Positions 19,886 through 29,606 of a stretch of 64,000 bases of DNA are shown piece after piece. The number at the start of each line of letters is the position of its first letter. The stretch's first letter is position 1. The DNA is taken from the NCBI RefSeq assembly GCF_001885585.1, contig NZ_LSRP01000118.1, positions 1-64,000 on the forward strand, given 5' to 3'. A program made the translations under genes and the position numbers. This DNA comes from Pararhizobium antarcticum. Lineage in GTDB: Bacteria; Pseudomonadota; Alphaproteobacteria; Rhizobiales; Rhizobiaceae. The notes under the pieces were generated by a model that had not been told where the DNA came from, ran no database searches, and saw only the letters and a list, made by a program, of their open reading frames with translations.

Positions 19886-19919
19886 AAAAAGCCGTCCGGT
19901 TCTGCCGGGCGGCTTTTTT
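19886..19919 (+). terminator. Rho-independent terminator after outer-membrane gene 1
   Basis: Near-perfect stem AAAAAGCCGTCCGG / CCGGGCGGCTTTTTT (one G-T pair) around TTCTG, with a six-T tail. It separates the two outer-membrane genes into distinct transcripts. Confidence 0.93.
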
Positions 19920-19971
19920 GCGTTCCGGTGGTGCTGGGCCGGTCACAAACATGAATTCGGGCGTTCCCGTT

Positions 19972-19987
19972 TTAAACCTTTCTTAAC
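19972..19987. promoter_or_regulatory. Perfect CtrA-type box upstream of the second outer-membrane gene
   Basis: TTAA (19972-19975), seven bases, TTAAC (19983-19987), an exact consensus match 122 bases before the ATG at 20110. A further TTAAC half-site (20004-20008) and a GANTC methylation site (GATTC 20024-20028) lie closer to the gene. Confidence 0.62.
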
Positions 19988-20109
19988 GGAGCGCGATTTA
20001 TGGTTAACGAATTCTGAAACGCGGATTCGAGGCAGGGCCTGCCGCATCTCGGGCACACTTCTTTCCATGGATTGGCGCACGGACTGCGCGGCGGAAAAGG
20101 GCAAAGACC

Positions 20110-20940
20110 ATGAATTTGCGCAAACTCTATGTCGGCCTCTCCGTCTCCATGGGACTGGTAGTCCCTTCGGTTGCTCTGGCAGAAGACATCATCGATGCGC
20201 CTGAAGTGACGATCGCGACGGCCGCCGAAAACAGCGGGCTCTACCTGCGCGGCGACATCGGTTATGCCCCATGGGCAAGCGATGGCGACGCAGCCTACCG
20301 CACCTATGATGCCGGAACAGGTACCTATGGCCGCATGCCGTTCAATGGCGACCGGTTCGGCGAGCCGGTGTCCGCAACGCTCGGCCTCGGCTATCAGATC
20401 AATGACATGTTTCGGGCCGACCTGACCGGCGAGTATTTCGATGGTCGCTTCGATGGTGATTCGCGCGCCGTGCTGCCCTGCGCGGGCGAGGGGGCTGGCA
20501 CGACCTGCGCCATCGGCACGAATGCCGACGTGACGGCCTATGGCCTGATGGCCAATGGTTATGTCGACCTCGGCACGCTGGCCGGCTTCACGCCTTATCT
20601 TGGCGCCGGTCTCGGGGCGACCAATCTGCGCTTCTCCGACGTGACACAGACGTCCAGCTGTATCGATAGCCTCGGCGTTTGCGCCGGCGGTCCATCGGCA
20701 ACGGCATCCTATAACGGCTATGACAGCTGGCGCTTCACCTATGCGCTGATGGCCGGCGTCTCCTATGACGTCACCGACCGCCTGAAGCTCGACCTCGGAT
20801 ACCGATACTCTCACATCGGCGGTGGCGATATGTTCGGCTTCGGTGCCGAAACGCTGGCTGGCGCAACGGGCGCCAAGGGCTTGGACGACGGTCTGGGACG
20901 TCACGAACTGCGCGCAGGCTTGCGACTGTCGATCTGGTAG
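20110..20940 (+). CDS. Outer-membrane beta-barrel protein (Omp25/RopB-like), copy 2
   Basis: A 276-aa paralogue of the preceding gene. The signal peptide ends VALA; LYLRGDIGYAPWASDG, LGLGYQIND, TPYLGAGLGATNLRF and SWRFTYALMAGVSYDVT correspond segment by segment to copy 1. The last residues are LRLSIW, a proper aromatic C-terminus for BAM-dependent insertion, which copy 1 lacks. An AAAAGGG ribosome-binding site precedes the ATG. Separate terminators and separate CtrA boxes suggest individual control of the two copies. Confidence 0.86.
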   Translation: MNLRKLYVGLSVSMGLVVPSVALAEDIIDAPEVTIATAAENSGLYLRGDIGYAPWASDGDAAYRTYDAGTGTYGRMPFNGDRFGEPVSATLGLGYQINDMFRADLTGEYFDGRFDGDSRAVLPCAGEGAGTTCAIGTNADVTAYGLMANGYVDLGTLAGFTPYLGAGLGATNLRFSDVTQTSSCIDSLGVCAGGPSATASYNGYDSWRFTYALMAGVSYDVTDRLKLDLGYRYSHIGGGDMFGFGAETLAGATGAKGLDDGLGRHELRAGLRLSIW

Positions 20941-21032
20941 CGCGCGCTGGTCGCTCGGTCGGGCAGTGGGTTGCTCTGTCAGAAGCCTGCGCCGCGACCG
21001 TCAAAAACCATGTCATTTACGACATAAAATTC

Positions 21033-21061
21033 TTGACTTCCTTCCGGCTCCGCCATATTCA
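21033..21061 (+). promoter_or_regulatory. Probable serC promoter
   Basis: TTGACT (21033-21038) and TATTCA (21056-21061) separated by 17 bases. Transcription from here would start near 21068, at the base of the structured leader. Confidence 0.5.
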
Positions 21062-21065
21062 CGGC

Positions 21066-21117
21066 GGCAGGCCACCTCTCCCTAACGAGAGGCTTTCTAT
21101 CTGGAAGGATAGCATTG
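21066..21117 (+). ncRNA. Structured serC leader (serC RNA motif candidate)
   Basis: Two adjacent hairpins occupy the short 5' leader of serC: CCTCTC / GAGAGG (21075-21092) and CTATC / GATAG (21097-21112). The loop of the second is TGGAAG, so most of the GGAAGGA ribosome-binding site is inside the hairpin. A conserved serC RNA motif is known upstream of this gene in Rhizobiales. I match it on position and layout, not on a covariance search. Confidence 0.6.
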
Positions 21118-22296
21118 ATGACGACCCCTGCGACACCGGACCTTCGTCCGAACAACACCCATTTTTCGTCTGGTCCCTGCTCGAAGCGTCCCGGTTGGTC
21201 GCTCGAAGCGCTCTCCGATGCAGCCCTTGGTCGCTCGCATCGCGCCAAGATTGGCAAGAGCAAGCTCAAGCAGGCCATCGACCTCACCCGTGAAATTCTT
21301 GATGTGCCCGCGGACTACCGCATCGGTATCGTGCCCGCGTCGGACACCGGCGCCGTCGAAATGGCGCTCTGGTCGCTGCTTGGACCGCGCGGCGTCGACA
21401 TGGTCGCCTGGGAAAGTTTTGGCTCCGGCTGGGTCTCCGATGTCATCAAAGAACTCAAGCTTCCCGACGTCAGAAAATTCGTTGCCGATTACGGCAAGAT
21501 CGTCGATTTCGCAAAGGTCGATTTCGACCGCGACGTGGTCTTTACCTGGAATGGCACGACGTCTGGCGTGCGTGTTCCAAACGCCGATTTCATCCCTGCC
21601 GACCGCAAGGGCCTGACGATCTGCGATGCGACATCCGCTGCCTTTGCGCAGGATCTCGATTTCGCCAAGCTCGATGTCGTGACCTTCTCCTGGCAGAAGG
21701 TTCTGGGAGGCGAGGGCGCCCATGGCATCCTGATCCTGTCGCCACGCGCCGTCGAGCGTCTGGAAAGCTACGACCCGGCCTGGCCGCTGCCAAAGATCTT
21801 CCGCATGACCAAGGGCGGCAAGATCATCGAAGGTATCTTCCAGGGCGAGACGATCAACACGCCGTCCATGCTCTGCGTCGAGGATTACATCGATGCGCTC
21901 AACTGGGCTAAGTCGCTCGGTGGCCTCAAGGCCCTGATTGCGCGCGCCGATGCCAATGCGCAGGCGATCGAGGATTTTGTTGCAAAGACCGACTGGATCG
22001 CCAATCTCGCCGTCGATCCGGCAACGCAGTCCAACACATCGGTCTGCCTGAAGATCGTTGACAAGGACGTCGCGGCCCTCGACGCTGCGGGACAGGACGC
22101 CTTTGCCAAGGGCATGGTCGCGCTTCTCGAAAAACAGGGCGTTGCCCACGACATCGGCGCCTATCGCGATGCGCCGTCCGGTTTCCGCATCTGGGCCGGT
22201 GCGACGATCGAAACCTCCGACATCAAGGCGCTGATGCCTTGGTTCGACTGGGCGTTTGCGACCCAGAAGGCAATGCTTTCGCAGGCTGCGGCCTGA
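21118..22296 (+). CDS. serC: Phosphoserine aminotransferase SerC
   Basis: A 392-aa PLP enzyme converting 3-phosphohydroxypyruvate to phosphoserine in serine synthesis; the same enzyme serves pyridoxine synthesis. [18 protein letters not shown] is the characteristic start of the alphaproteobacterial type, and [14 protein letters not shown] (about residue 190) carries the PLP Lys. I used ATG 21118, which has GGAAGGA 8 bases upstream, rather than the TTG at 21115. serA follows after 79 bases, giving two consecutive steps of one pathway. Confidence 0.96.
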   Translation: MTTPATPDLRPNNTHFSSGPCSKRPGWSLEALSDAALGRSHRAKIGKSKLKQAIDLTREILDVPADYRIGIVPASDTGAVEMALWSLLGPRGVDMVAWESFGSGWVSDVIKELKLPDVRKFVADYGKIVDFAKVDFDRDVVFTWNGTTSGVRVPNADFIPADRKGLTICDATSAAFAQDLDFAKLDVVTFSWQKVLGGEGAHGILILSPRAVERLESYDPAWPLPKIFRMTKGGKIIEGIFQGETINTPSMLCVEDYIDALNWAKSLGGLKALIARADANAQAIEDFVAKTDWIANLAVDPATQSNTSVCLKIVDKDVAALDAAGQDAFAKGMVALLEKQGVAHDIGAYRDAPSGFRIWAGATIETSDIKALMPWFDWAFATQKAMLSQAAA

Positions 22297-22375
22297 TTGG
22301 TATTTGACCGCGCCGACAGGGCGCGGTTGCTCCCCTCATCCTTTTCAATTTTGACGAAACCAATGGAGGCCTCCC

Positions 22376-23971
22376 GTGGCACCTCGCGTACTCGTATCCG
22401 ATGAACTCTCCGAAACTGCTGTCCAGATCTTCCGCGACCGCGGCGTCGAGGTCGATTTCCAGCCTAAGCTCGGCAAGGACAAAGACAAGCTTGCCGAAAT
22501 CATCGGCAATTATGATGGTCTGGCAATCCGTTCGGCCACCAAGGCGACAGAGAAGCTGATTGCTGCCGCGACCAATCTGAAGGTCATCGGCCGCGCTGGT
22601 ATCGGCGTCGACAATGTCGATATCCCGGCCGCTTCCCGCCGCGGCATCATCGTCATGAACACGCCGTTCGGCAACTCGATCACCACGGCGGAACATGCCA
22701 TCGCGCTGATCTTTGCCGTTGCCCGGCAATTGCCGCAGGCCGATGCCTCGACACAGGCCGGCAAGTGGGAAAAGTCCAAATTCATGGGCGTCGAGATCAC
22801 CGGCAAGACGCTCGGCGTCATCGGCGCCGGCAATATCGGTGGCATCGTCTGCGCCCGGGCCATCGGGCTGAAGATGCACGTCATCGCCTATGATCCCTTC
22901 CTGTCAAAGGAACGCGCCGAGGAGATGGGTGTCACCAAGGTCGAGCTGGACGAATTGCTGGCCCAGGCCGATTTCATCACCCTGCATGTGCCGATGACCG
23001 ACAAGACGCGCGGCATTATCAGCCGCGAAGCGCTGGCGAAGACCAAGCCCGGCGTTCGCATCATCAACTGCGCCCGCGGTGGCCTGGTAGACGAGCAAGC
23101 GCTGGCCGATGCCATCAAGTCCGGTCATGTCGCCGGTGCTGGCTTTGACGTCTTTGAGGTCGAGCCCGCAACGGAAAGCCCGTTGTTCGGCCTGCCGAAC
23201 GTCGTCTGCACGCCGCATCTCGGCGCATCGACCACGGAAGCGCAGGAAAATGTCGCGCTGCAGGTGGCCGAGCAGATGTCTGACTATCTGATCAAGGGGG
23301 CGGTTTCCAACGCCATCAACATGCCGTCGATCACGGCGGAAGAAGCCCCTATCCTCAAGCCCTTCATCAAGCTTGCCGACGTGCTCGGCGCCTTTGTCGG
23401 CCAGGTCACGGAAAGCGCGATCAAGGAAATCGAGATCCTCTACGATGGCGCGACCGCCGGCATGAACACAAGGGCGCTCACCAGTGCGGCGCTGGCCGGT
23501 CTGATCCGCGCCCAGGTGTCGGACGTCAACATGGTTTCGGCACCTGTGATGATCAAGGAAAAGGGCATTATCCTGTCCGAGGTCAAGCGCGACAAGTCCG
23601 GTGTCTTCGATGGTTATATCAAGCTGACGGTCAAGACCGCCAACCAGACGCGGTCGGTTGCCGGCACGGTGTTCTCGGATGGAAAGCCACGGTTCATCCA
23701 GATCAAGGACATCAACCTCGATGCCGATGTCGGCAATCACATGGTCTACATCACCAACACGGACGTTCCCGGCATGATCGGCTTCATCGGCATGACGCTC
23801 GGCGATGCCGGCGTCAACATTGCCAACTTCCAGCTCGGCCGCAATACGGCGGGTTCGGATGCCATCGCGCTTCTCTATGTTGATGGCGCGGTATCGGAAA
23901 CGGTGCTCGACAAGCTGCGCGCCAATCCCGCGATCCGGGCCGCCAAGCCGCTGGTTTTTAACGTCGACTGA
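22376..23971 (+). CDS. serA: D-3-phosphoglycerate dehydrogenase SerA
   Basis: A 531-aa enzyme for the first committed step of serine synthesis. The nucleotide-binding domain has GKTLGVIGAGNIGGIV (about residue 140), catalytic NCARGGLVDE and HLGASTTEAQENV (about 275). A long C-terminal half contains the intervening domain and an ACT domain (VGNHMVYITNTDVPGMIGFIG) for serine feedback; this is the long type-I form. Translation begins at GTG 22376 with GGAGG upstream. Confidence 0.97.
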   Translation: MAPRVLVSDELSETAVQIFRDRGVEVDFQPKLGKDKDKLAEIIGNYDGLAIRSATKATEKLIAAATNLKVIGRAGIGVDNVDIPAASRRGIIVMNTPFGNSITTAEHAIALIFAVARQLPQADASTQAGKWEKSKFMGVEITGKTLGVIGAGNIGGIVCARAIGLKMHVIAYDPFLSKERAEEMGVTKVELDELLAQADFITLHVPMTDKTRGIISREALAKTKPGVRIINCARGGLVDEQALADAIKSGHVAGAGFDVFEVEPATESPLFGLPNVVCTPHLGASTTEAQENVALQVAEQMSDYLIKGAVSNAINMPSITAEEAPILKPFIKLADVLGAFVGQVTESAIKEIEILYDGATAGMNTRALTSAALAGLIRAQVSDVNMVSAPVMIKEKGIILSEVKRDKSGVFDGYIKLTVKTANQTRSVAGTVFSDGKPRFIQIKDINLDADVGNHMVYITNTDVPGMIGFIGMTLGDAGVNIANFQLGRNTAGSDAIALLYVDGAVSETVLDKLRANPAIRAAKPLVFNVD

Positions 23972-23993
23972 TAGTTTGAGGTCGCATTTGAAT

Positions 23994-24028
23994 AAGGCAC
24001 GCCACGCACCCTGCGCGGCGTACCTTTT
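23994..24028 (+). terminator. Probable terminator after serA
   Basis: Imperfect hairpin AAGGcACGCC...GGCGTaCCTT with inner GC/GC pairing, followed by TTC, 22 bases past the serA stop. Confidence 0.6.
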
Positions 24029-24087
24029 CGTGTCGCAAAACTGTCACAAATGCGGAACCATTGCCTTTCGGCGGCGTTTCGCCCGCC

Positions 24088-24612
24088 ATGGACATGATCA
24101 TCGCCGAAATTTTCCCCGACACGCAGTTGCCATACCCGATCATCTTTGCCCGCTTCTGCGGCGCGATCTTTTTCGGAGGGCTGATCGGCATCGAACGGGA
24201 GGTGCGCGAACGGCCGGCCGGATTGCGGACCCATATCCTCGTCAGCCTCGCGGCCGCGGTTTTTGCCATCATATCCATTGAAAGCATCCATGTGCCGGGC
24301 CTTTCCGAGGAGCAGGTCCGCATCGATCCGCTGCGCGTCGTCGAAGCGGTGACGGCGGGCGTCGCGTTTCTGGCGGCAGGGACGATCTTCATGTCCAGGG
24401 GCCAGGTGCATGGCGTAACCACCGGCGCCGGTCTCTGGCTTGCCGGGGCGATCGGTCTTGCGCTTGGTTTCGGCCACTGGCTGATCGCGGCTTTCGCGCT
24501 GATTGCTGGGCTTACGGTTCTGGTTGCAGTTGCCCGCTTCGAGGTATCGATGCAGTGGAAGCGCGAAGGCGAGGCAGCCAGCGCGCCGGATACAACGTCG
24601 AAGCCGGATTAG
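24088..24612 (+). CDS. MgtC/SapB-family inner-membrane protein
   Basis: A 174-aa polytopic membrane protein. FFGGLIGIEREVRERPAGLRTH (about residues 28-50) is the family signature; further helices follow at about 50-68, 93-112 and 115-145. Members are linked to growth at low magnesium, envelope homeostasis and, in pathogens, survival in host cells, but the molecular activity is debated. The start at 24088 lacks a clear ribosome-binding site; 24094 is also possible. Its stop overlaps the stop of the convergent EamA gene by 4 bases. Confidence 0.82.
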   Translation: MDMIIAEIFPDTQLPYPIIFARFCGAIFFGGLIGIEREVRERPAGLRTHILVSLAAAVFAIISIESIHVPGLSEEQVRIDPLRVVEAVTAGVAFLAAGTIFMSRGQVHGVTTGAGLWLAGAIGLALGFGHWLIAAFALIAGLTVLVAVARFEVSMQWKREGEAASAPDTTSKPD

Positions 24613-25589
24613 GCCGGATCCTTCGGGCGCCCGCGCTCTGCGACTGCTATTCCGCCCAGAACAAGCGCCATGGCAATCAGATGGAAGGTCTGCAGCGTCT
24701 CGCCGATCAACAGGATGGACAGCACCATGCCGAAGATCGGGATGGTGTTGATGAACAGGCCTGCACGGTTGGGGCCGATCAGTTCCACACCCCGGACGTA
24801 GAGAATTTGCGATACCAGCGAGGGCAGGAGGCCGGCATAGGCGACGATGACCCAGCCGCGCATGTCCGGCCAGATCATGCGATCGGTGGCGATTTCCCAG
24901 CTGACAAGTGGCAGGCTGCTCAGGAGCGCGCCGAAGGCGGAAACAGCGATCAGGCTCTTCCAGTGAATTTCCGGCTTGAAGCGCAGTGCCACCGTATAGG
25001 CGGCGTAAACCAGCACCGCTGCCATCATCAGTGCGTCGCCCTTGTTGAGGTCGAGCGTCAAGAGTGTCGTCAGGTCGCCGTGCGAGGCGGTCAGTGCCAC
25101 GCCGAACAGGGTCAGCGTAAAGCCGGCGATCTGGGCGGGCGAGACTTTTGTCCGGAAGAGAAGGAAATTCACGACAAAAATGACCATGGGAATACCCGCC
25201 TGCTCGATGACGCAGTTGATCGCGCTGGTAAACTGCAAGGCGGAGTAGAGAAACGCATTGAAACCGGTAAAGCCGACAAGGCCATAACCCAGAAGCAGCG
25301 CCCCGTTCTTGCGGATGACCGGCCAGTCGCGGCGCACCTGCGGTGCGGCGAATGCCAGCAGTATCGAGCAGGCAATGACCCAGCGCATGCCGGTCAGCAT
25401 CATCGGGCTGACATGGCCGACGGCGAGCTTTCCGGCAACCGAATTGCCGCCCCAGATCAGGGTCGTGATGCAGAGAATGACATAGGCCTGAAGGTTCACG
25501 TGGCGTGTTTCCGAAGACGGTTCGGCTTCCTTCTGATCGGGAAGCGCGTGAGATGCACCCTGATATAGGCCAAAGCAGCCAAATGTCAT
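24609..25589 (-). CDS. EamA/DMT-family transporter
   Basis: A 326-aa inner-membrane protein with ten predicted helices in two repeated EamA halves. The first starts at [21 protein letters not shown], the second at about residue 185, and the C-terminal part has [21 protein letters not shown]. Families of this type export amino acids or other small metabolites; the substrate cannot be read from sequence. Start 25589 is a compromise: the frame stays open to 25949, and a GTG at 25499, right before the first helix, is also plausible. It is divergent from purA. Confidence 0.83.
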   Translation of the reverse strand: MTFGCFGLYQGASHALPDQKEAEPSSETRHVNLQAYVILCITTLIWGGNSVAGKLAVGHVSPMMLTGMRWVIACSILLAFAAPQVRRDWPVIRKNGALLLGYGLVGFTGFNAFLYSALQFTSAINCVIEQAGIPMVIFVVNFLLFRTKVSPAQIAGFTLTLFGVALTASHGDLTTLLTLDLNKGDALMMAAVLVYAAYTVALRFKPEIHWKSLIAVSAFGALLSSLPLVSWEIATDRMIWPDMRGWVIVAYAGLLPSLVSQILYVRGVELIGPNRAGLFINTIPIFGMVLSILLIGETLQTFHLIAMALVLGGIAVAERGRPKDPA

Positions 25590-25718
25590 GCAAAAACCCG
25601 GATGCCGGGACACAACAGGGTCGCTTTTAAAAAAACAAAACAGTATAGATGCGCGGGTTTGAAGGCTGCGCATGAACAGGCGCCCGGAAACGCGAAACAG
25701 GAAAACAGGAAATCTGAA

Positions 25719-27017
25719 ATGACGAATGTGGTGGTTGTCGGTTCGCAATGGGGTGATGAAGGCAAGGGCAAGATTGTCGACTGGCTCTCCGAGCGTGCCG
25801 ATATCGTCGTGCGGTTCCAGGGCGGGCACAATGCCGGACATACCCTCGTGATCGACGGCACCAGCTACAAGCTGTCGCTGCTTCCCTCCGGCGTGGTGCG
25901 TCCCGGCAAGCTGGCGGTCATCGGCAACGGTGTCGTCATCGATCCGCATGCGCTGCTTGCCGAAATCGAAAAGCTGGGCAAACAGGGCGTCATGATCACG
26001 CCGGAAAACCTGCGTGTTGCCGACAATGCCACGCTAATCCTGTCGCTGCATCGCGAGCTGGACGGCATCCGCGAGGACGCCGCGTCCAACAGCGGTACCA
26101 AGATCGGCACCACCCGTCGCGGCATCGGTCCGGCCTACGAGGACAAGGTTGGTCGTCGCGCCATCCGGGTCATGGATCTTGCCGATCTCGGCACGCTGCC
26201 GGCCAAGGTCGATCGCCTGCTGACACACCACAATGCGCTGCGTCGCGGCCTTGGCGAAGCCGAAGTCAGCCACGAGACGATCATGCAGGAGCTGTCCTCG
26301 GTCGCCGATCGCGTCCTGCCCTTCATGGAGACCGTCTGGCTGCTGCTAGACCGCCAGCGCCGCAAGGGTGCGCGCATCCTGTTCGAAGGTGCACAGGGCA
26401 CGCTGCTCGATATCGATCACGGCACCTATCCTTTCGTGACCTCGTCCAACACGGTCGCCGGACAGGCGGCTGCCGGCTCCGGCATGGGCCCGGGCGCGCT
26501 CGGCTATATCCTGGGCATCACCAAGGCCTACACGACGCGCGTCGGCGAAGGTCCTTTCCCGACCGAACTTTTCGATGAGGTCGGCCAGTTCCTGGGCGAA
26601 AAAGGCCATGAGTTCGGCACGATTACCGGACGCAAGCGTCGCTGCGGCTGGTTCGATGCGGCCCTCGTGCGCCAGTCGGTTGCCACCAACGGCATCACCG
26701 GTATCGCTTTGACAAAGCTTGACGTTCTCGACGGTCTCGATGAGTTGAAGATTTGCGTCGGCTACACGCTCGACGGCGAAGCGATCGATCATCTGCCGGC
26801 GAGCCAGGCACAGCAGGCGATGGCCAAGCCGGTCTACATCACGCTGGAAGGCTGGAAGGGTTCCACCGTCGGCGCCCGCAGCTGGGCCGACCTGCCGGCA
26901 CAGGCGATCAAATATGTCCGCCAGGTGGAAGAACTGATCGGCGCGCCCGTTGCGCTTCTGTCGACCAGCCCCGAGCGTGACGACACGATACTTGTTACGG
27001 ACCCCTTTGAGGACTAG
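25719..27017 (+). CDS. purA: Adenylosuccinate synthetase PurA
   Basis: A 432-aa GTP-dependent enzyme that condenses IMP and aspartate in AMP synthesis. The N-terminal [32 protein letters not shown], the IMP-binding [14 protein letters not shown] and the C-terminal [10 protein letters not shown] are all diagnostic. The ATG at 25719 has AGGA 9 bases upstream and matches the family start; the frame reaches back to 25602 without support. The next gene begins 68 bases later. Confidence 0.97.
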   Translation: MTNVVVVGSQWGDEGKGKIVDWLSERADIVVRFQGGHNAGHTLVIDGTSYKLSLLPSGVVRPGKLAVIGNGVVIDPHALLAEIEKLGKQGVMITPENLRVADNATLILSLHRELDGIREDAASNSGTKIGTTRRGIGPAYEDKVGRRAIRVMDLADLGTLPAKVDRLLTHHNALRRGLGEAEVSHETIMQELSSVADRVLPFMETVWLLLDRQRRKGARILFEGAQGTLLDIDHGTYPFVTSSNTVAGQAAAGSGMGPGALGYILGITKAYTTRVGEGPFPTELFDEVGQFLGEKGHEFGTITGRKRRCGWFDAALVRQSVATNGITGIALTKLDVLDGLDELKICVGYTLDGEAIDHLPASQAQQAMAKPVYITLEGWKGSTVGARSWADLPAQAIKYVRQVEELIGAPVALLSTSPERDDTILVTDPFED

Positions 27018-27085
27018 TCTTCCTTGTTCTGACGCATATATGGGTTTGGCGTGTATGAGCGTCGAATTGTTTAGAGAAAGTTCTG

Positions 27086-29518
27086 ATGGCGGATTTTGTA
27101 GCAGTTATTCGAAGGACGGTTGACGGCCTGTCGGACAATGTTCCCGAGATGCGGGCCAAGGTCTACGACAAGGCCCGGGGTGCCGTTCGCCGTCAGCTCG
27201 AAAGCATGAAGCCGCAGCCGTCGGAAGAGATGATCAACCGGCAGATGGTCAAGCTCGAACTGGCCATTGCCGAAGTGGAAGGCGATCACGCCGAAGCTCT
27301 GCCACCGGTGGACGAAGCGCCGATCTTGGCGGAAGAGCCTGTCTACGACGCCCCGGTCTTTGTCGGGGAACAGCAGGCTGTCGACGATCCGGCCGAGGTT
27401 GCCGCCCAGACGGAAACCGTCGCAGAGGCCGAGCCAGTCGGCGACGAAGAGGACGAACATCCTGAAGTTGTCGCTGACAGCCAGCAGCCGGCCGCGTCCG
27501 AACCATGGCCATCCGACCCTGCTGCCGCCGACGTGGCTGCCGTGGCGGATCAGGACGGTGTCGAGGCGCCGGCAGACAATCTGCATTCCGATCCGATCTG
27601 GGAAGCGCCAGAGCATCATATCGTTGCTGAAGTCGTCCCTGAAACTGATCCAACCCCGGAACCGACAGTCTCTGCTGAGACCGAATTTTCCGAAAGTCAC
27701 GGGCGGGACGCAAACGACGCTGAGGAAACTGGTGTCGAGCATGGCCATGCGGATGAAGGCGACAACGCTGAGGCCGCCCACGCCCCTGAAACGTCTGTCG
27801 ATGCCGCGCCCGTCTATGCTGAGCCGGAATATGCTCCCGTAGAAGAGCCCCAGGATGAACCACCTGCGGCGGTACCGGCCTTTGGACATTCCGAGGTCGA
27901 GATCGAGCCCGAACCCGCTCCGGCCGCAGTTGCCTCCGAATGGGAACTGCCGGAATGGAGCAGCCCTTCGTCAGACGCTGCGGCGGCAGAGCCTGCCTGG
28001 CCCGAGCGCGAGCAAACGGTCGAGCATGCCGAAGAGGCTGTTGAACTGGCTGTCGAGCGGGCTGCGGATCTTGCGCGCGAAGCGGACGGTGATGTGACGG
28101 CGGTTCCTGTCGAGCCGACCCATTCCTGGGCTTGGGAAGACGGCGATCCCTTCGCTCAGGCTGCGGCACCGGCTGCAGACACAGCCGTTGTCCCCCCGGT
28201 TTCCGATTGGTCCTGGCCGGTCGATAAGACGACCAGCGGCGAGGCCGCAGAGGCGCAAGCCGTTACGGCAGAGCGCAAGCCAGGTGCCTGGGATGATATC
28301 GACGACCTTCTGAACGGCGACGGCAGCGTTTCCGTGGCTGCCGCGACGGCCGATCTCGGTCCTGCCCGCATACCCGATCCGCAGCCGGTCGATGAAATGG
28401 CTGCGCCGGCGCGACCGGTCTCCTATCGCGTCGAGCCGAAGCGCTCCGCCCTGAATGTGAAGACCGCAGCGCTTGCGGCTGTTCTGCTTCTGGTGCTCGG
28501 CGGCGGCGGCTTTGCCTATTGGCAGAACCAGGCGAGCGTCAACGGCTGGGTATCCGGGATGTTGGCCTCGGTCATGTCGCCCGCACCTGTCGGCAACACT
28601 GTCGATACGTCCGGCTCGGGCACGGCCGAAACCACGCCCGCCGCGAACTCCACAACGCCGGCCGGCGAGGAGGTTGCCTCTCTGGAGACGGCGCCGACAA
28701 AATTCACTCAGCGCCTGCAGACGGATGGCAGCGAGGTCGATGAAGGGCCTGCGGTCGCGGCGGCCGGAGACATCGTCCAGCAGGAGGGCAAGTCGGTCGC
28801 AGCGCAGACCGAGGCCGGCAAGCCGGCCGATACCGCTGTGTCCGCACAGACAACGCCAGCAACGACGGCGACCGGTGCACAGCCGGCCGAGACGACGACA
28901 CAGGAACCGGCGACAGACGCTGCCGAACCTGAGGTCGTTCCCGCCGGTGCGCAGAAGATGTTCCTTTACGAAGAGCGGCTTGGCCAGTCTGCGCCGACCG
29001 CAATCGAAGGCAATGTCGCCTGGTCGGTCAAGGATGAATCGCCCGGTGGCGATGCAAAACCTGAACCGGTGATCCAGGCGCAGATCAACGTTCCCGAACG
29101 TGGCCTGACCGCGCTGGTGACGATCAAGCGCAACGCGGATGCTTCGCTTCCGGCAAGCCATGTCATCGAATTCGTGTTCTCCTTGCCCGATACGTTCGAG
29201 GGCGGCAGCATCGACAGCGTCCAGCGCGTTGCAATGAAGCGCAACGAGCAGGATCGCGGCGATGCGTTGATTGCCGTGCCGGCGAAGATCACCGAGGATT
29301 TCCACATGATCGCGCTCAACGATTTTCCTGAGGCGGTCACCACCAATACCGAACTTCTGCGCAGCCGCAGCTGGATCGACATCCCGCTGACCTATCGCAA
29401 TGGTCGCCGCGCCTTGCTGACGCTCGAAAAGGGCCCGACCGGCACGGAGGCCTTCAACAAGGCCCTGCAGGCATGGAGCCTGACAGCCACGGCAAGTCCG
29501 GCAGCCACGGTTCAGTAG
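27086..29518 (+). CDS. Large acidic single-pass membrane protein of unknown function
   Basis: An 810-aa protein in four parts. Residues 1-70 (MADFVAVIRRTVDGLSDNVP...) are helical and basic. Residues 70-450 are a low-complexity, strongly acidic Glu/Ala/Pro/Val region. A membrane helix lies at about 458-480 (AALAAVLLLVLGGGGFAYW). A Thr/Ala/Glu linker (500-625) leads to a globular domain of about 180 residues with alternating strands (TALVTIKRNADASLPASHVIEF) and DIPLTYRNGRRALLTLEKG. Topology would place the acidic part in the cytoplasm and the C-terminal domain in the periplasm. I recognise no named family. Monocistronic, ending in a strong terminator. Confidence 0.8.
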   Translation: MADFVAVIRRTVDGLSDNVPEMRAKVYDKARGAVRRQLESMKPQPSEEMINRQMVKLELAIAEVEGDHAEALPPVDEAPILAEEPVYDAPVFVGEQQAVDDPAEVAAQTETVAEAEPVGDEEDEHPEVVADSQQPAASEPWPSDPAAADVAAVADQDGVEAPADNLHSDPIWEAPEHHIVAEVVPETDPTPEPTVSAETEFSESHGRDANDAEETGVEHGHADEGDNAEAAHAPETSVDAAPVYAEPEYAPVEEPQDEPPAAVPAFGHSEVEIEPEPAPAAVASEWELPEWSSPSSDAAAAEPAWPEREQTVEHAEEAVELAVERAADLAREADGDVTAVPVEPTHSWAWEDGDPFAQAAAPAADTAVVPPVSDWSWPVDKTTSGEAAEAQAVTAERKPGAWDDIDDLLNGDGSVSVAAATADLGPARIPDPQPVDEMAAPARPVSYRVEPKRSALNVKTAALAAVLLLVLGGGGFAYWQNQASVNGWVSGMLASVMSPAPVGNTVDTSGSGTAETTPAANSTTPAGEEVASLETAPTKFTQRLQTDGSEVDEGPAVAAAGDIVQQEGKSVAAQTEAGKPADTAVSAQTTPATTATGAQPAETTTQEPATDAAEPEVVPAGAQKMFLYEERLGQSAPTAIEGNVAWSVKDESPGGDAKPEPVIQAQINVPERGLTALVTIKRNADASLPASHVIEFVFSLPDTFEGGSIDSVQRVAMKRNEQDRGDALIAVPAKITEDFHMIALNDFPEAVTTNTELLRSRSWIDIPLTYRNGRRALLTLEKGPTGTEAFNKALQAWSLTATASPAATVQ

Positions 29519-29550
29519 CGACCGCAGCTCGGTATTACGTCAACAACGAA

Positions 29551-29584
29551 ACAGGCCCGGCTGAAGGATCAGCCGGGCCTGTTT
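29551..29584. terminator. Bidirectional terminator between the 810-aa gene and rpoH
   Basis: Perfect 14-bp stem ACAGGCCCGGCTGA / TCAGCCGGGCCTGT with an AGGA loop and short T-runs on the plus side, between converging genes. Confidence 0.88.
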
Positions 29585-29606
29585 GTTTGAGCTGTTGGAA
29601 AAAGGA

